NCBI GenBank assembly: GCA_029990175.1
Contig: JARKIP010000005.1
Location: 71,580,001 to 71,644,000 of the forward strand
DNA: 64,000 nt
Source: Petunia secreta
Taxonomy: Eukaryota > Streptophyta > Magnoliopsida > Solanales > Solanaceae
Direction of reading: 5' to 3'
The notes under the pieces: generated by a model
Told to the model about the DNA's origin: nothing
The model's input: the letters and a program-made list of their open reading frames with translations, nothing else
Database searches by the model: none
Made by a program: the position numbers and the translations under genes
Shown: positions 10,205 to 21,811 of the stretch, one piece after another
Numbering within the stretch: position 1 is the first letter of the stretch
How the letters are laid out: each line of letters starts with the position of its first letter

Positions 10205-13033
10205 GCAATAAGGGTTTTGACCATAAAGGTTTCCAATTGTTTGCAACTAGCATGCCTAATTTATTTGCTTTATTATATCTGTTTGTTTGGTTTGCCTTAT
10301 AAAGCATGTATTGTATTAATTTGTGCATAATCTGCATTCCGTTCATATTTCCTCCCTCATGGAGCCTGTCAATTCTCTTTCACCTCCTCGATTTCATCAC
10401 GGGGTACCCGCTTGACGGGTAGTTATGCAGGAAGGGCATTGCCCTTACCTCACTCTTTCAAACTTCTTTCGTGTCACCAAAAGTTAGTTCGGGATATTGA
10501 GATTGCCTGGTTTTGTCATGGCCAGTTCTACTGCGTTGTGAGGCCAGGTCTATCCCGCATAGGTCTGAATCAGCCTCAACCGTTAGCCCACTCTTAGAAG
10601 GAGATTAGGTCATGCATGCATATACACCTTAGTTTGGGGGGAAGTTCGGCAGATTTGGTTAGTTTATGTTTTGGAGATGGTTTGGTGTAGTGAGATCTAA
10701 GAGGCGAAGCCCCTGGTGTCTTTAAAAGGATCAGTGGGGTCCCTCTCGTGGATGGCTTTGCGTGTGTGCAGGCCTATGTTGATTATCCAGCTGCAACTTT
10801 GTAAAATTGAAGTATGCTTGTCGCATACTAGGAGAGTGAAGCCCCTGTGTCTTTGAATGACCAGTGGGGTTCCTCCTTGAAGACCAGTGCGGTCTTGGCT
10901 GCCTAGAAAACTGAGAGGTTTGATTAAAGCCGAGGACTAGTGAGGTTTTATTTTGAAAGGCCAATTGGCGCCTTTCGTGATTTGCAATCTGGTATTGTGG
11001 AGGCAGTTGGAAATTTCTCCCTGGATGTTGTAAAGCAATAGGGAGTTGTGCTTGGAGGAGTGTGGATGTTTGCGAAAGCTTTGAAGGATTGTTTCGGGTT
11101 TTAGGCATTTGGGTTTAGAATTTTGTGCAGATTCTGTGGAGAGCATGAGCTGTGTTAAACACTTGTGATTGTCACATGTTAATTGCTTGCCTTGCTTTAT
11201 TTGCCCAACATGCGTTAAATACTAGGTGTTGTTTGCTTGTATGCAATCCTATGAATGACATGCAAATTATCTTAGTTACCCTTTGTGAGGTTTCTTTTGT
11301 TTTGTTTACTTCTCTATCAAATGTTGGATTTGTGAAGTGGCAGACCATCCACCATGCAAAGGTTTCAAGATATGATTGATGGTAGACGCTCTAGCTCGTG
11401 AACGGTGCAGTACCAGAAGCTAATGGCATTGCTTGAAAGAACTTGGCGATTGAACTTAGTAGCATTGTTTTCAATTTTAATTCAGATTGAGGCCCTGAAT
11501 TGCATTGTACTTTAAAGCTTATGTTATTCTGAACCAACTCATTTTGAATTTATGAAAGTTGAAATAAAATTCATCGCATTATTATTATATTATTTACGCT
11601 TGCATTTGTTTCCATTGCAAAATTAAAATTGATAAACTTGCCAAAGCTTTGCTTGTAACGTATGGCAAAACAACTGAACAATTTAAATCGATGCACTGAA
11701 AGTTATTGTCTGTGCTCTTTGGATATCGCACTATCTGTTAGAACTTCAATTGGGGCAGCTTCTATTTGTTGGTATATGGCATTGAAGCGGTGTTGCAGAA
11801 CTATGCACGGTCTGATTCCCAAGGAGGGATACGTAGGCTCCCCCATCGGGCTCGACCCTTTAGCATCTAAATTATTATTTTCCCCCAAGAAGGACAACTG
11901 GGGCAATTTTTGTAAAAACGAGTTAGAGATGCGAAAGATATTAACTGGGGCAGAATTTTGCAAGAAGCGGCGTTGGGTATTAAAGATTAGTTGGCAATAA
12001 TTTTGAAATTGGTTAAGCAAACAGTGCAATGTCTAAGGCAAAGGACGTTCAGTTTGTTTCAAAATATGGTACAAGTTTAAGTCAAGACAAAATTTTCAAA
12101 ATGCATCTTTGACTTCATTTGCATGCTTATTTCACTTGCTATATTGCATTAAAATATTTTATCTTGCCTCTATTTTTTTCGAAAATCTATGCTATTTGAG
12201 TTCATGAGCCAAGTTTCTGATAGCAATTCGCAAATCCAAGTCCAAGGAGGACGAGGAAGCAGCGGAAGCGGCAAGATCAGGATGAAGTCTGCAAATCAAA
12301 CGCTTCCCCCTCCCTCCCAAAACTAATGATTTTTCTTTGAGTGCAGAAATTTTCAAAGCAACAAGATGAGGAAATTAGCAACTATCAATTCCTCATAGAG
12401 TATTTGTCATACACATTGAACAATGTTGCCAAGATAACCGACCGAGATTGGAAGCGTTATCTGATTCATCCCATACGCGAAACGACTTTATTTTCTCTCT
12501 ATTTCTGCCCTTGCCTAATCAAAATTCATTGCTTTATTGACAACTTTACTTTACACTTTGCAGGAATTAAGCATTAACTCAGTTTTTCTAAAGGATAACA
12601 CAACTCTTTAGGGCTTCACCAATATAAGCCGGACGGCTTAAACTCTCACTTTATATCTCCTTTATCTTTGACATTTTCTTGTCCATGCAAATTTAATTAA
12701 AACTTTATTTTGCAGGCTATTCTACCATTTATTTTACAAGTATCAACTCCAAGTCTATCGTAAACAATCGAAGGCGCTATTGTTAAGAAGCCTACCGTTG
12801 AACACGGGAGACTCGATCATGAGTCATTGCCGAAAGGCGGCATTTCTATTTCCCATCATTATTGCAAATTGTTAAACATATCTGTTTCGTTTCTCATTCG
12901 CTTTATGAGAACGCTTACTAACGTTCCATTTTTATGATTTACAGATATTGCCGATCCTGGGGGCTCACTTTATTTTGTAGTCAAGACCATTCCTCCGCGG
13001 AAGAGTTCAAAGAGTATAACGTATTCATGTGTT
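10205..13033 (+). other. Non-coding 5' interior of the Ogre-like element
   Basis: No frame longer than about 125 codons and no gag or pol motif. Scattered perfect inverted repeats already appear: 7-base arms TAAGCCG/CGGCTTA at 12625-12640, GACTC/GAGTC at 12810-12825 and TGCCG/CGGCA at 12828-12842. Pyrimidine-rich stretches ending in CAG recur at uneven spacing from about 12340. Confidence 0.6.
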
Positions 13034-13454
13034 TACGCTTTCGATAAGCGTCTTTTATATTTCACGCTTCCGGTAAGCGTCTTTATATGTTTACGCTTTC
13101 GATAAGCGTCTTTATATTTCACGCTTCCGGTAAGCGTCTTTATGTGTTTACGCTTTCAATAAGCGTCTTTATATTTTACGCTTCCGGTAACCGTCTTTAT
13201 GTGTTTACGCTTTCGATAAGCGTCTTTATATTTCACGCTTCCGGTAAGCGTCTTTATGTGTTTACGCTTCGATAAGCGTCTTTATATTTCACGCTTCCGG
13301 TAAGCGTCTTTATGTGTTTACGCTTTCGATAGGCGTCTTTTATATTTCACGCTTCCGGTAGGCGTCTTTATGTGTTTACGCTTTCGATAAGCGTCTTTAT
13401 GTGTTCACGCTTTCGATAAGCGTCTTTATGTGTTCACGCTTCCGGTAAGCGTCT
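13034..13454 (+). repeat. Hairpin array 1: about 15 units of 28 bp
   Basis: Each unit centres on ACGCTT and AAGCGT as inverted arms around a 5-base loop, either TCGAT or CCGGT. The two loop types mostly alternate, giving a 56-bp dimer spaced by TCTTTATATTTC or TCTTTATGTGTTT. Three units have arm changes (one AACCGT, two TAGGCG). Confidence 0.9.
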
Positions 13455-13460
13455 TTATCT

Positions 13461-13780
13461 CACCTCGAAGGTGTTAATTATTTGAAGGCCTCGAAGGCGT
13501 AATATATTTGCCCCGGAGGCGTATTTGTGTCACCTCGAAGGTGTTAATTATTTGAATGCCTCGAAGGCGTAATTTTGTTGCCCCAGAGGCGTCTTTGTGT
13601 CACCTCGAAGGTGTTAATTATTTGAATGCCTCTAAGGCGTTATTTTGTTGCCCCGGAGGCGTATTTATGTCACCTCGAAGCTGTTTATTATGTGAGTGCC
13701 TCTAAGGCGTAATTTTATGGACTCGATAGGTGTTTAAATATTTTACACTTTCTTAATCACATTTTGCAGCCTCCTGAGGC
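13461..13780 (+). repeat. Hairpin array 2: 70-bp units with three different small hairpins
   Basis: Each unit holds CACCT-cga-AGGTG, then GCCT-cga-AGGC (or cta loop), then GCC-ccgga-GGC. Copies start at 13461, 13531, 13601 and, degenerate, 13671. The segment ends with GCCTC-ct-GAGGC near 13773. Confidence 0.85.
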
Positions 13781-14099
13781 GTTTATACATTTGCTATACA
13801 TATTTTAATGGCCTTACGTCGCTGATAAGTTTGTTAAGACATGCAGGATAATGTGAATATTCCAGACGCATTACAATCCATGATTGCCTTCAAATTGACT
13901 CCTCATAACTTAAAGCATTACGCTTTGTCATGAATTATTGCCGAACAGGCGGCATTTCTACCTCTATGACTTTTATTCCTAATAGGCGACAAAGCCGAGG
14001 CTTGTTTTGTGTTTTCAAAACTAAGCCAAATAGGGCATCGCTTTGTTTCAGGCTATAATCCGCACAAGGCCATCCTTGCTGGATTGTCTCGCCAATTGA

Positions 14100-15100
14100 T
14101 TTATCAATGGCTATCGCACTGACTACATTTCCGCATTACTTCGCTTGGCACTTGCTTTGAAATATGTCTTTGCACTTGCTTCAAAATTAACGCCTTGCTT
14201 TACCCTTTCAGGTTGACCATCGGCTACGAGAATTCTCCTTTGTTGGACTGTCTCGCCTATTGATTTGCCAAATGGCTCTTGCATTGCTCTACATTCCCGC
14301 ACCGCTTTTCTTTGCACTTGCTTTGAATTATGTCGTCGCACTTGCTTTAAAATTTGATTCCTTGCTTTACATTTTTCAGGTTGACCACCAGGCGGGGCTT
14401 CTCTCTCGTTGGACTTTCACGCCTTTTGATTTGCTAAATCACTTTGTGTTGCTTTACATTTCGCGCTAAATTGCCTTACACTTGCTTTCAATTATGACTT
14501 TGCACTTGCTTTATATTATGAACCGCTTTACTTTTAGCTTAGCAGGTCAGTCCCGAGACCCTCCTTGCTTCGTGCCGGACCGGTTCGCCAGCTAATTTGT
14601 TCGACAATCAACCCCAAGACCCTCCTTGCTGCGTGCCCGACCGGCTTGCCAGTTGATTTGTCAAGATTGTTCAAATTGCTTCGCACTTGCTTTAAATTAT
14701 GCCTTTGCATTTTCTTTGTATTACGTCTTGTTTTACTTTTCAGATTAACAGGTCAGTCCCGAGACCCTCCTTGCTTCGTGCCGGACCGGCTCGCCAGCTG
14801 ATTTGTAGACAATCAACCCCAAGACCCTCCTTGCTTCATGCCCGACCGGCTTGCCAGTTGATTTGTCAAGATTGTTCAAATTGCTTCGCACTTGCTTTAA
14901 ATTATGCTTTTGCATTTTCTTTGTATTACGTCTTGTTTTACTTTTCAGATTAACAGGTCAGTCCCGAGACCCTTCTTGCTTCGTGCCGGACCGGCTCGCC
15001 AGCTGATTTGTAGACAATCAACCCCAAGACCCGCCTTGCTTCATGCCCAACCGGCTTGCCAGTTGATTTGTCAAGATTGTTGAAAATGCCTTGCACTATG
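14100..15100 (+). repeat. Repeat array 3: 205-bp units
   Basis: The phrase AGGTCAGTCCCGAGACCC recurs at 14544, 14750 and 14955, with periods of 206 and 205. Units contain the inverted repeat GCCGG-a-CCGGC and end in a pyrimidine-rich stretch plus CAG. Related, more diverged copies precede it from about 14100. No ORF with a known domain is present. Confidence 0.85.
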
Positions 15101-15187
15101 CCTTCGCATTTGCTTTATTGCTTCGCCAGTGGATGGGAAGACAATTTATCAAAGATATTGCAGCTTTCACTTACAAATTACGTCATG

Positions 15188-15690
15188 CCTACCATAAGCA
15201 ATTGGAGGCCTTATTTTGAAGCCTATCATAAGCAATTGAAGGCTCTTTTATTATTGATCCTACCGTAAGCAATCGGGGGATCTTATTATCAAGTCTATCG
15301 TGAGCAAGCGAAGACTTCATCAGCATTGAAGCCTACCATAAGCAATTGGAGGCCTTATTTTGAAGCCTATCATAAGCAATTGAAGGCTCTTTTATTATTG
15401 ATCCTACCGTAAGCAATCGGGGGGGTCTTATTATCAAGTTTATCGTGAGCAAGCGAAGACTTCATTAGCATTGAAGCCTACCATAAGCAATTGGAGGCCT
15501 TATTTTGAAGCCTATCATAAGCAATTGAAGGCTCTTTTGTTATTGATCCTACCGTAAGCAATCGGGGGGTCTTATTATCAAGTCTATCGTGAGCAAGCGA
15601 AGACATCGTTATCATTTGAAGCCTACCATAAGCAATTGGAGGCATTATTCTGAGGCCTATCATAGGCAATTGAAGGCTCTTTTTTTATTG
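15188..15690 (+). repeat. Hairpin array 4: 145-bp units of four co-varying hairpins
   Basis: Units start with CCTACCATAAGC at 15188, 15332, 15477 and 15622. Each holds four hairpins that share the loop taagcaat (or tgagcaag) and a bulged A. The stems differ but stay paired: GCCT-a-CCA with TGG-AGGC; GCCT-a-TCA with TGA-AGGC; GATCCT-a-CCG with CGG-GGGATC; AAGTCT-a-TCG with CGA-AGACTT. Some later copies of the third type have lost part of the outer stem. Confidence 0.9.
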
Positions 15691-15990
15691 TTCCTACCGA
15701 CGACCATCAGTTTCTCAAAGATCATTCGCCTTGTCGCATATGCAGCACAAATCTATTTCTTCCTTTTTTCATTATAGCTTTTGTTTCATTATTCACTCGT
15801 TTTCTAACGCATTTTCTTTAAATTTGCAGAAATTGAACGGCAGATTCAATAAGAACTGAAGGCATTCAACGCTTTGCAGCACTATTAATTCAAGCAACAC
15901 GACCCAGTTTTGCTTATTTGTTTTGCATTATCCTGCCTTAATTAATCTAATTTGCAATTTTGTTTTGCAGGCTGCCATCAAATTTAGGCT

Positions 15991-16009
15991 CGTTCACCTA
16001 TATTGAACG
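15991..16009 (+). repeat. Single hairpin CGTTCA/TGAACG
   Basis: Perfect 6-base arms around a 7-base loop. A second, weaker CGTTC..GAAC pair follows within 40 bases. Confidence 0.6.
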
Positions 16010-16120
16010 TTTTGGGCCCGTTCGCCTTAAAAATGAACAATCAGGGTTTATCCACCCACAAATAGGATATCTGGGTCTTTCCACCCACAAATAGGATATG
16101 CAGATTTCTTTCAAGTAGAT

Positions 16121-16480
16121 GATAGTCTAAGACAAGTCGGCTGGAACACTACTTTCGGAGTGTTTCGCGATGTCGGTTGTCTTGCAATATTGGTATTTAT
16201 TGATAGTTTAAGACAAGTCGGCTGAAACACCACGTTCGGAGTGTTTTCGCGATGTCGGTTGTCTTGCAATATTGGCATTTTATGTTTAAAGTAGAGTGAT
16301 AATCTAAGACAAGTCGGCTGAAACACCACGTTCGGAGTGTTTTCGCGATGTCGGTTGTCTTGCAATATTGGCATTTTATGTTTAAAGTAGATTGATAATC
16401 TAAGACAAGTCGGCTGGAGCACCACTTTCGGAGTGTTCCGCAATGTCGGTTGTCTTGCAATATTGGCATATTGTATTTGA
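16121..16480 (+). repeat. Hairpin array 5: four nested hairpins, about 80-97 bp apart
   Basis: Each unit has outer arms AAGACAA and TTGTCTT about 55 bases apart, enclosing inner arms of the GGAACAC/GTGTTTC type. Inner arms change between units but keep pairing or G.T wobble. Units begin near 16129, 16210, 16307 and 16404. Confidence 0.85.
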
Positions 16481-16499
16481 AGTACATGATTCAACTTGA

Positions 16500-17299
16500 G
16501 ATATTATGTCTCGTTAGTCAACTTATCTTATGAAAGCCTTGCATTTTACAATTCGTTCCTGCTTTACTTATTGTCTTGCTTTACTGTTTCAGAATAAGGA
16601 TCAGCTTAGAGGTTCTCCGGGCGGAGTACTTTGTCAGTTGATCGAAGAAAGAACTTATCAATGATACCACAACCCGCATTTACAGTTTTATCACTTTATC
16701 TATTTCTTATTCCAATTATTACAGTTTATTAGCAGTTGCACGCTTACCGCTTGTTGAGATTATTGCAGGATTTTTAGCAGCACCGCAGCAGCGTTTGGAG
16801 CATAACGTGGAGCTTTTCTTAGCGACGAACCGGGGCAATCGTTGATATGAGCTAGACTCGTCAACAAAGACCTGAAAAATCGCACCCGCATAAGTCATCC
16901 ACCCTAGAGGTAAGTCTCTTGTTAACCCTGAGTCTGAGGTTTGAGATTGAAGACAAGATGGCTCGGCTATCAAGGTGCAGTGGAAGCTATGTCCGTGTAA
17001 ACCCCTCTTTATGGGTGTGTCGTCGACCACATTTTCATAACTTGGGTGATTACAAGCCTCTTTTCCCGCGCTCGAGTAGTCGTTACTATCTCGTCTTTGA
17101 TTTTCAAATCGCGTCGAACTACATATGGCCTGATTCTCTTTCAGCCCGAGATATGTAGGCAACTCGGAAACCGAAGTTCGGCCATGTCCATAAACCTCGC
17201 GTTTTGATCCCAGGAATCAGAGCCCTGGCTTTACCGTGACAAAATTGGCTTTCACGTCAACCTTTCTTTACCCTGAAAACTCTTTCATCCTTTTCGGGT
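16500..17299 (+). other. 3' interior of the Ogre-like element
   Basis: No gag or pol motif. The longest frame is 147 codons on the minus strand (16719-17162) and resembles nothing I know. The segment leads into the polypurine tract. Confidence 0.55.
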
Positions 17300-17312
17300 A
17301 AAGAGGGGCAGC
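17300..17312 (+). promoter_or_regulatory. Polypurine tract of the Ogre-like element
   Basis: AAAGAGGGGCAGC directly precedes the 3' LTR, as is usual in Tat/Ogre elements. Confidence 0.75.
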
Positions 17313-19024
17313 TGTTGACACCCAATTTTGTCCCGGATTTTAATTAAATGTATAATTATTTTAAAATTAAGTTAAATTTTGAAAATTACAAGTAAATAGC
17401 TAATTTTAAAGGAAAATGACCAAAATTGCAAATCATCCTTTCATTTGCAGTGTACTATATAATTATTTGTTTAACTTAATTAAAGGGCTAAATTTGTTCG
17501 TGAATTTCAATTTAGGATCGTTTCTGAAAAGCCCATATATACACACACAAATGCACAAAATCGTTTCTATTTTTTTTCCCAATCAAAACAACCTCAAAAC
17601 CCGGCCCACTTACCCCTCATTTTATGATCCATCTTCATCTCCTTACAAAAAACCCTAGACCCCATAAAAAGAATAGCAGCCGAGCCCCTCATTTTTCTCC
17701 TCACAAGACCACAGGCACTTCATCTTCCCTTCATCACTTCATCTCCCTTACACCCCCCTCCTCATCTTTCTAACTCTCCCTATCATATACACAGACGACC
17801 CCATACAAAAAAGGGAACAAACATAAAATGCACACACGAGCACACCATCGACAGAAATAGAGATCAGTGGCGACACTGAATCTCACCGGAAAACTCTATC
17901 ACTGTTCGTCTCAGTTTCCCATCGTTATTATGTAAATGAAATTGGAATGGAGAGTCGGAGACAGAGTCGCAGCGACGCTACCCATTGGTCGGTGTCGCTC
18001 CTCCATCTTGGTTCGACAACGACGCTGTTAGTCGTCGTCCCTTCTCCCCTTTTATCTTTCGTCGTTGTTCTGCTTATTGTTTTAGTTGTTTCTCACCGGA
18101 AAATCCGTCTAAAATATTGATCTTGTTTGTTTTCTAGTATACTTGGTTGTTTGACCGCTGACGAGATTTGATGGCCTCTGTTGTCTTTGATTTGTGATCG
18201 GTATAGAAAGGCGATGGTAGAGTTGTAGTGACGCCGTGCACCGCTCGCCGGAGAAACCACTGGTGTTGCTCCTCTGTTCCGTCGTTGTTTGCCATCGTTT
18301 TCGGGTTTCTTTTCTGGAGTATCTATGCTCTTGGAACTTATTGGCTATATTGAGAGGCCATTGCATCTATTTACTCTTGGGTTGCACGCTTTGGGTTACT
18401 CCATTGGTTTCGCTAATTTGAACTGATACTATAAAGTGGAATTGTCTCCTTCTTTTCGAGCTTCAATCCATTCAAATCTGTCCACTGCCCCTTTTCGTTG
18501 AATTGGTTATTGATTTTGTTTGGCTATTGTTTAGCTTGGCTATGCCATCTATAATTATGTTATTGATGCACAGTTGATTATGTTGCTTATGGTTCTGCGT
18601 TTGTTCTGACTATCACTAATTACGTTTGTTGAGAAGTTTTGCGGTTTCTTGGATACTATGGACCTTGATCTGGACAATCATTGTGACAAAATGGACTATG
18701 AAAATTACTAGTTTTGAGGCATACGGACTGATATTGAACCGATACTACACTTTGGCCAATGAAAAATACATACAAACGTATTGAGGCCTCGGGGTTGATT
18801 CGAACACGATACTACACTTGAACCGTCCCGTTCCCGTATCCCTAAAGCAAAAGGTGATGATGAATGCATTTTAATGCTAAGCAAGTTGAATAGAGTAGTG
18901 GGTTTGGTGCTTTGGCACGGCAACACGGCCCGGACTCCGTGTTTGCAACCGCACTAAATCTCGAGCCTCTATTCGACGCGCCATACAAACCTGAGCCTAA
19001 ATTTTGCAAAAAACAAAACCCCTC

Positions 19025-19091
<67 letters not shown>

Positions 19092-19156
19092 TCTATTATT
19101 ATTATTATATATTTTATTATTATTATTACTTTATTATTGTTATTGTTATTTTATTA

Positions 19157-19188
<32 letters not shown>

Positions 19189-20011
19189 TTATTGTTATTG
19201 TTATTTCATTATTATTATTATTATTATTACTTTATTAGTGTTATTTTATTTTATTAATTATTACACTTTATTATCGTACTAATCCAGTTTAATTTCTATT
19301 TTATTGCGAGGTACATATTGGCACGAATAATTTATGGACGAGTTTGGCTAACTCACGAACGGGAATAATCCATTGCATTAAAGGCATTTGGGGATTGAAT
19401 TCGGACCCGAGCATTCAGAAATAAGACTTAGGAATTTTAGGAAATCCAAGGCTCCCGCGAGTTGATCATTTCCCGGGTTTTATCTTTAAACTTCGCATTA
19501 TTTTCCTTGGATATTTATGCAAATAAATATGTAAAATACTTTATTTATCAATAATATTTGATTGCTTGATATATTGCTTTACTTTATGTGCATTATCCTT
19601 TTATTTTTGAAGTCGTTATTTAATTTATTGCACACTGGGGCAAATTAGCAAAATGCGTGCAAGTTAAAATATTTTTCATAAACAAGTTTTATTTCAATTA
19701 ATTATTTTAGATAAATTTTCTAGAAAAGCATATTTTGCAAATATTTTGGAAACCTGTCGGATTAACCGTATTTTGCGGAATTTCGGAAGTGCCTTAAAAA
19801 CCTTCTTCCGAAATTAATAAAACCTCTTACCTTTAGAATCTCTGAAAGAAAGACCGTCTTTTTATAAAAATGGAGTTTTTGCACGCATTTGTTAATTTGG
19901 TTCCCTGTTTTCCTTAAATTGGGTGGCGACTCCGAAAACTCCAAAAGAGTTAGCCCATCCTGTCGATATTCCGGAATTTATCCTTTTCGGGGTAATTTTT
20001 GGGGTTCAACA
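17313..20011 (+). repeat. 3' LTR of the Ogre-like element
   Basis: 2699 bases, about 99.7% identical to the 5' LTR outside the microsatellite. Its ATT tract is at 19025-19251. Confidence 0.85.
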
Positions 20012-20016
20012 TCTAC
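20012..20016. other. Target-site duplication TCTAC, right copy
   Basis: Identical to 7462-7466. Confidence 0.85.
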
Positions 20017-21811
20017 TCAACCAAGAAGCCACGACTTCACCTATTTCATGCAAACCATGTACCCTCACCAAAATGAAGCAAGGGAGTGTCCCCCAAATAT
20101 CACACACACAACAATGAATATCATGAATAGAACGGGGACAATACATAGAACGAATTCGCTCACTCTCATGAAAGTCTCACATGTCACACACAATGTACCA
20201 TAGGCTTGCCCGTAGTGTAGGACTCCACTAATGTAAGCTCACTCCAATCGGGATTAACTAGGACTTTAAAAAGGTTGTAATGTAGGCTAAGGGTCGGGTA
20301 GGATACATATGGGTAATAGTGACTACCTCCCTAAGCACTTTTAATACATCACAATTATTTCAAACACAATTCTCATCAAAGCCACCCAATCAACAACTTT
20401 CACACACACCCTCTCAACAAGTCGCAATATTTTTCTTTTAAGCACACACTAGCAAGGAATGGATATTTTTTTCTCTTTATTTCTTTTTCCACAATTTTTT
20501 TTCTTTTCACTTTGCTCTTTTTTTTTTCAATTTCATTACTTTCCAACCTTGCCAATGCTCATCAGCAACTACTACACAATTTTAACAAGTATTCCCCTTC
20601 ATTAGTTCCACTCAAAAACCTCCTAATATTCAACCACAACTCCGCAATAATATCACAATATCAACTAAAGTGCTTAAGGAGTAAAGGGCCAAAAGAGAAT
20701 AATTTAGAACAAGTGGGTAGGCTCGGGGTGTGGGTGTCAACAAAAGGTCAAAGAAAATCACAACAATCAAGTCCAAGGTGTATATGTAAGGGTAGCCAAA
20801 TCAAAAGAAGGCCTGTATTATTTTCCGACTAGAGCAAACCTAGGATTTCGCTTTGCACACACACGGGGCAAGTTCTAGACATTAATATGAAAACATTGAG
20901 CAAACAAAAATATGCATCACACACACATTGCACACAATCCACACAAAAAGGTTCCATCAACAACTCTCAATCAAGCAAGTAGAGTGCAATTTGTGGAAAA
21001 TTAAGCATTAATGCACAAAGGTTCACAATAAAGTCAAGCAAGTGGACTCAAGCATCTCAAGGGGGTCATTCCATTTTTTCCTAGGCATGCATCACAATTT
21101 AAAACCAAGGATACCACAAATAGCACATGCAACAAGTTCAAGTCCACCGGTATCAAACAAATCAAGGGCACCTAGCATTCTACCTATTCCTTTCGTCTAG
21201 GGGCACCTATAACTAACTACTCTAATCCTAAAAAAATAAAAACTACCCGGTTCAAAGGTCTACCCGTGGAAAAGAACCGAGGCCAAAAGAAAAACCACGG
21301 GGTGGATGACATGTACCACTAATTAAAACTAAAAATAAAATCTTTTTGAAATTTTTTTCATTAGTTTTCTAATTTTTTTTTATATATCAAAGCAAGAATC
21401 AAATAAAAATAAAGTCAAGTGACAAAAGAAAATCCTAACGGTACATGCATCCCTAACCTCAAAAATAAATAAAAGGGTAGTTCCCCACCCCACACTTAAA
21501 CTAAGCACTGTCCTGAGTGCTAAAAATAAGAAAGTGCAAGGGTAAAGAAAACTTCCCTGAAGACTCTAGTCCTTGGTGCTAGAATCCTCCAAGCTTCCAT
21601 ATAGTATGAGGTACTCAGACTTCTCTCATCAGGTCATCAATATTAGGCAAGGGTGAGGACACCCCACACTTAGCCTCGACATTAAATGAACCTGCAATCC
21701 AAGGAAAAATAAAAACTACGTGACACAATAAATAAAATAATACAAATACAAACTCGGGTTGCCTCCCGAGAAGCGCCTTAGTTAACGTCGTAGCACGACG
21801 ACACTTTTAGC
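20017..21811 (-). other. 3' non-coding interior of the Athila-like element
   Basis: No RT, RNase H or integrase is readable on the minus strand after the protease. The segment is AT-rich with CACACA runs. Near 21755-21810 it carries the inverted GGGAGGCAACC-type phrase often seen downstream of Athila gag-pol frames. It continues across the nested insertion into 7461-7228. Confidence 0.55.

Larger units (their letters stand above)
7467..20011 (+). mobile_element. Non-autonomous Tat/Ogre-like LTR retrotransposon (12.5 kb)
   Basis: LTRs of 2717 bases (7467-10183) and 2699 bases (17313-20011) start TGTTGACACCC and end GGGGTTCAACA. They are flanked by the 5-bp duplication TCTAC. The primer-binding site (TGGCGACTCTGCTGGGGA, 10187-10204) and polypurine tract (AAAGAGGGGCAGC, 17300-17312) are in place. 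The 7.1-kb interior has no gag or pol motif on either strand. Instead it holds five families of tandem repeats made of short inverted repeats. Outside the ATT microsatellites I count about seven LTR differences (about 0.3%), so insertion is recent. The Tat/Ogre assignment rests on LTR ends, primer site and tract; mobilisation must rely on proteins from another element. Confidence 0.8.

Noticed and set aside
13034..13454. CRISPR-like look of regularly spaced repeats
   Set aside because: Plant nuclear DNA; 'spacers' are themselves repeated and units are hairpin satellites in a retrotransposon.
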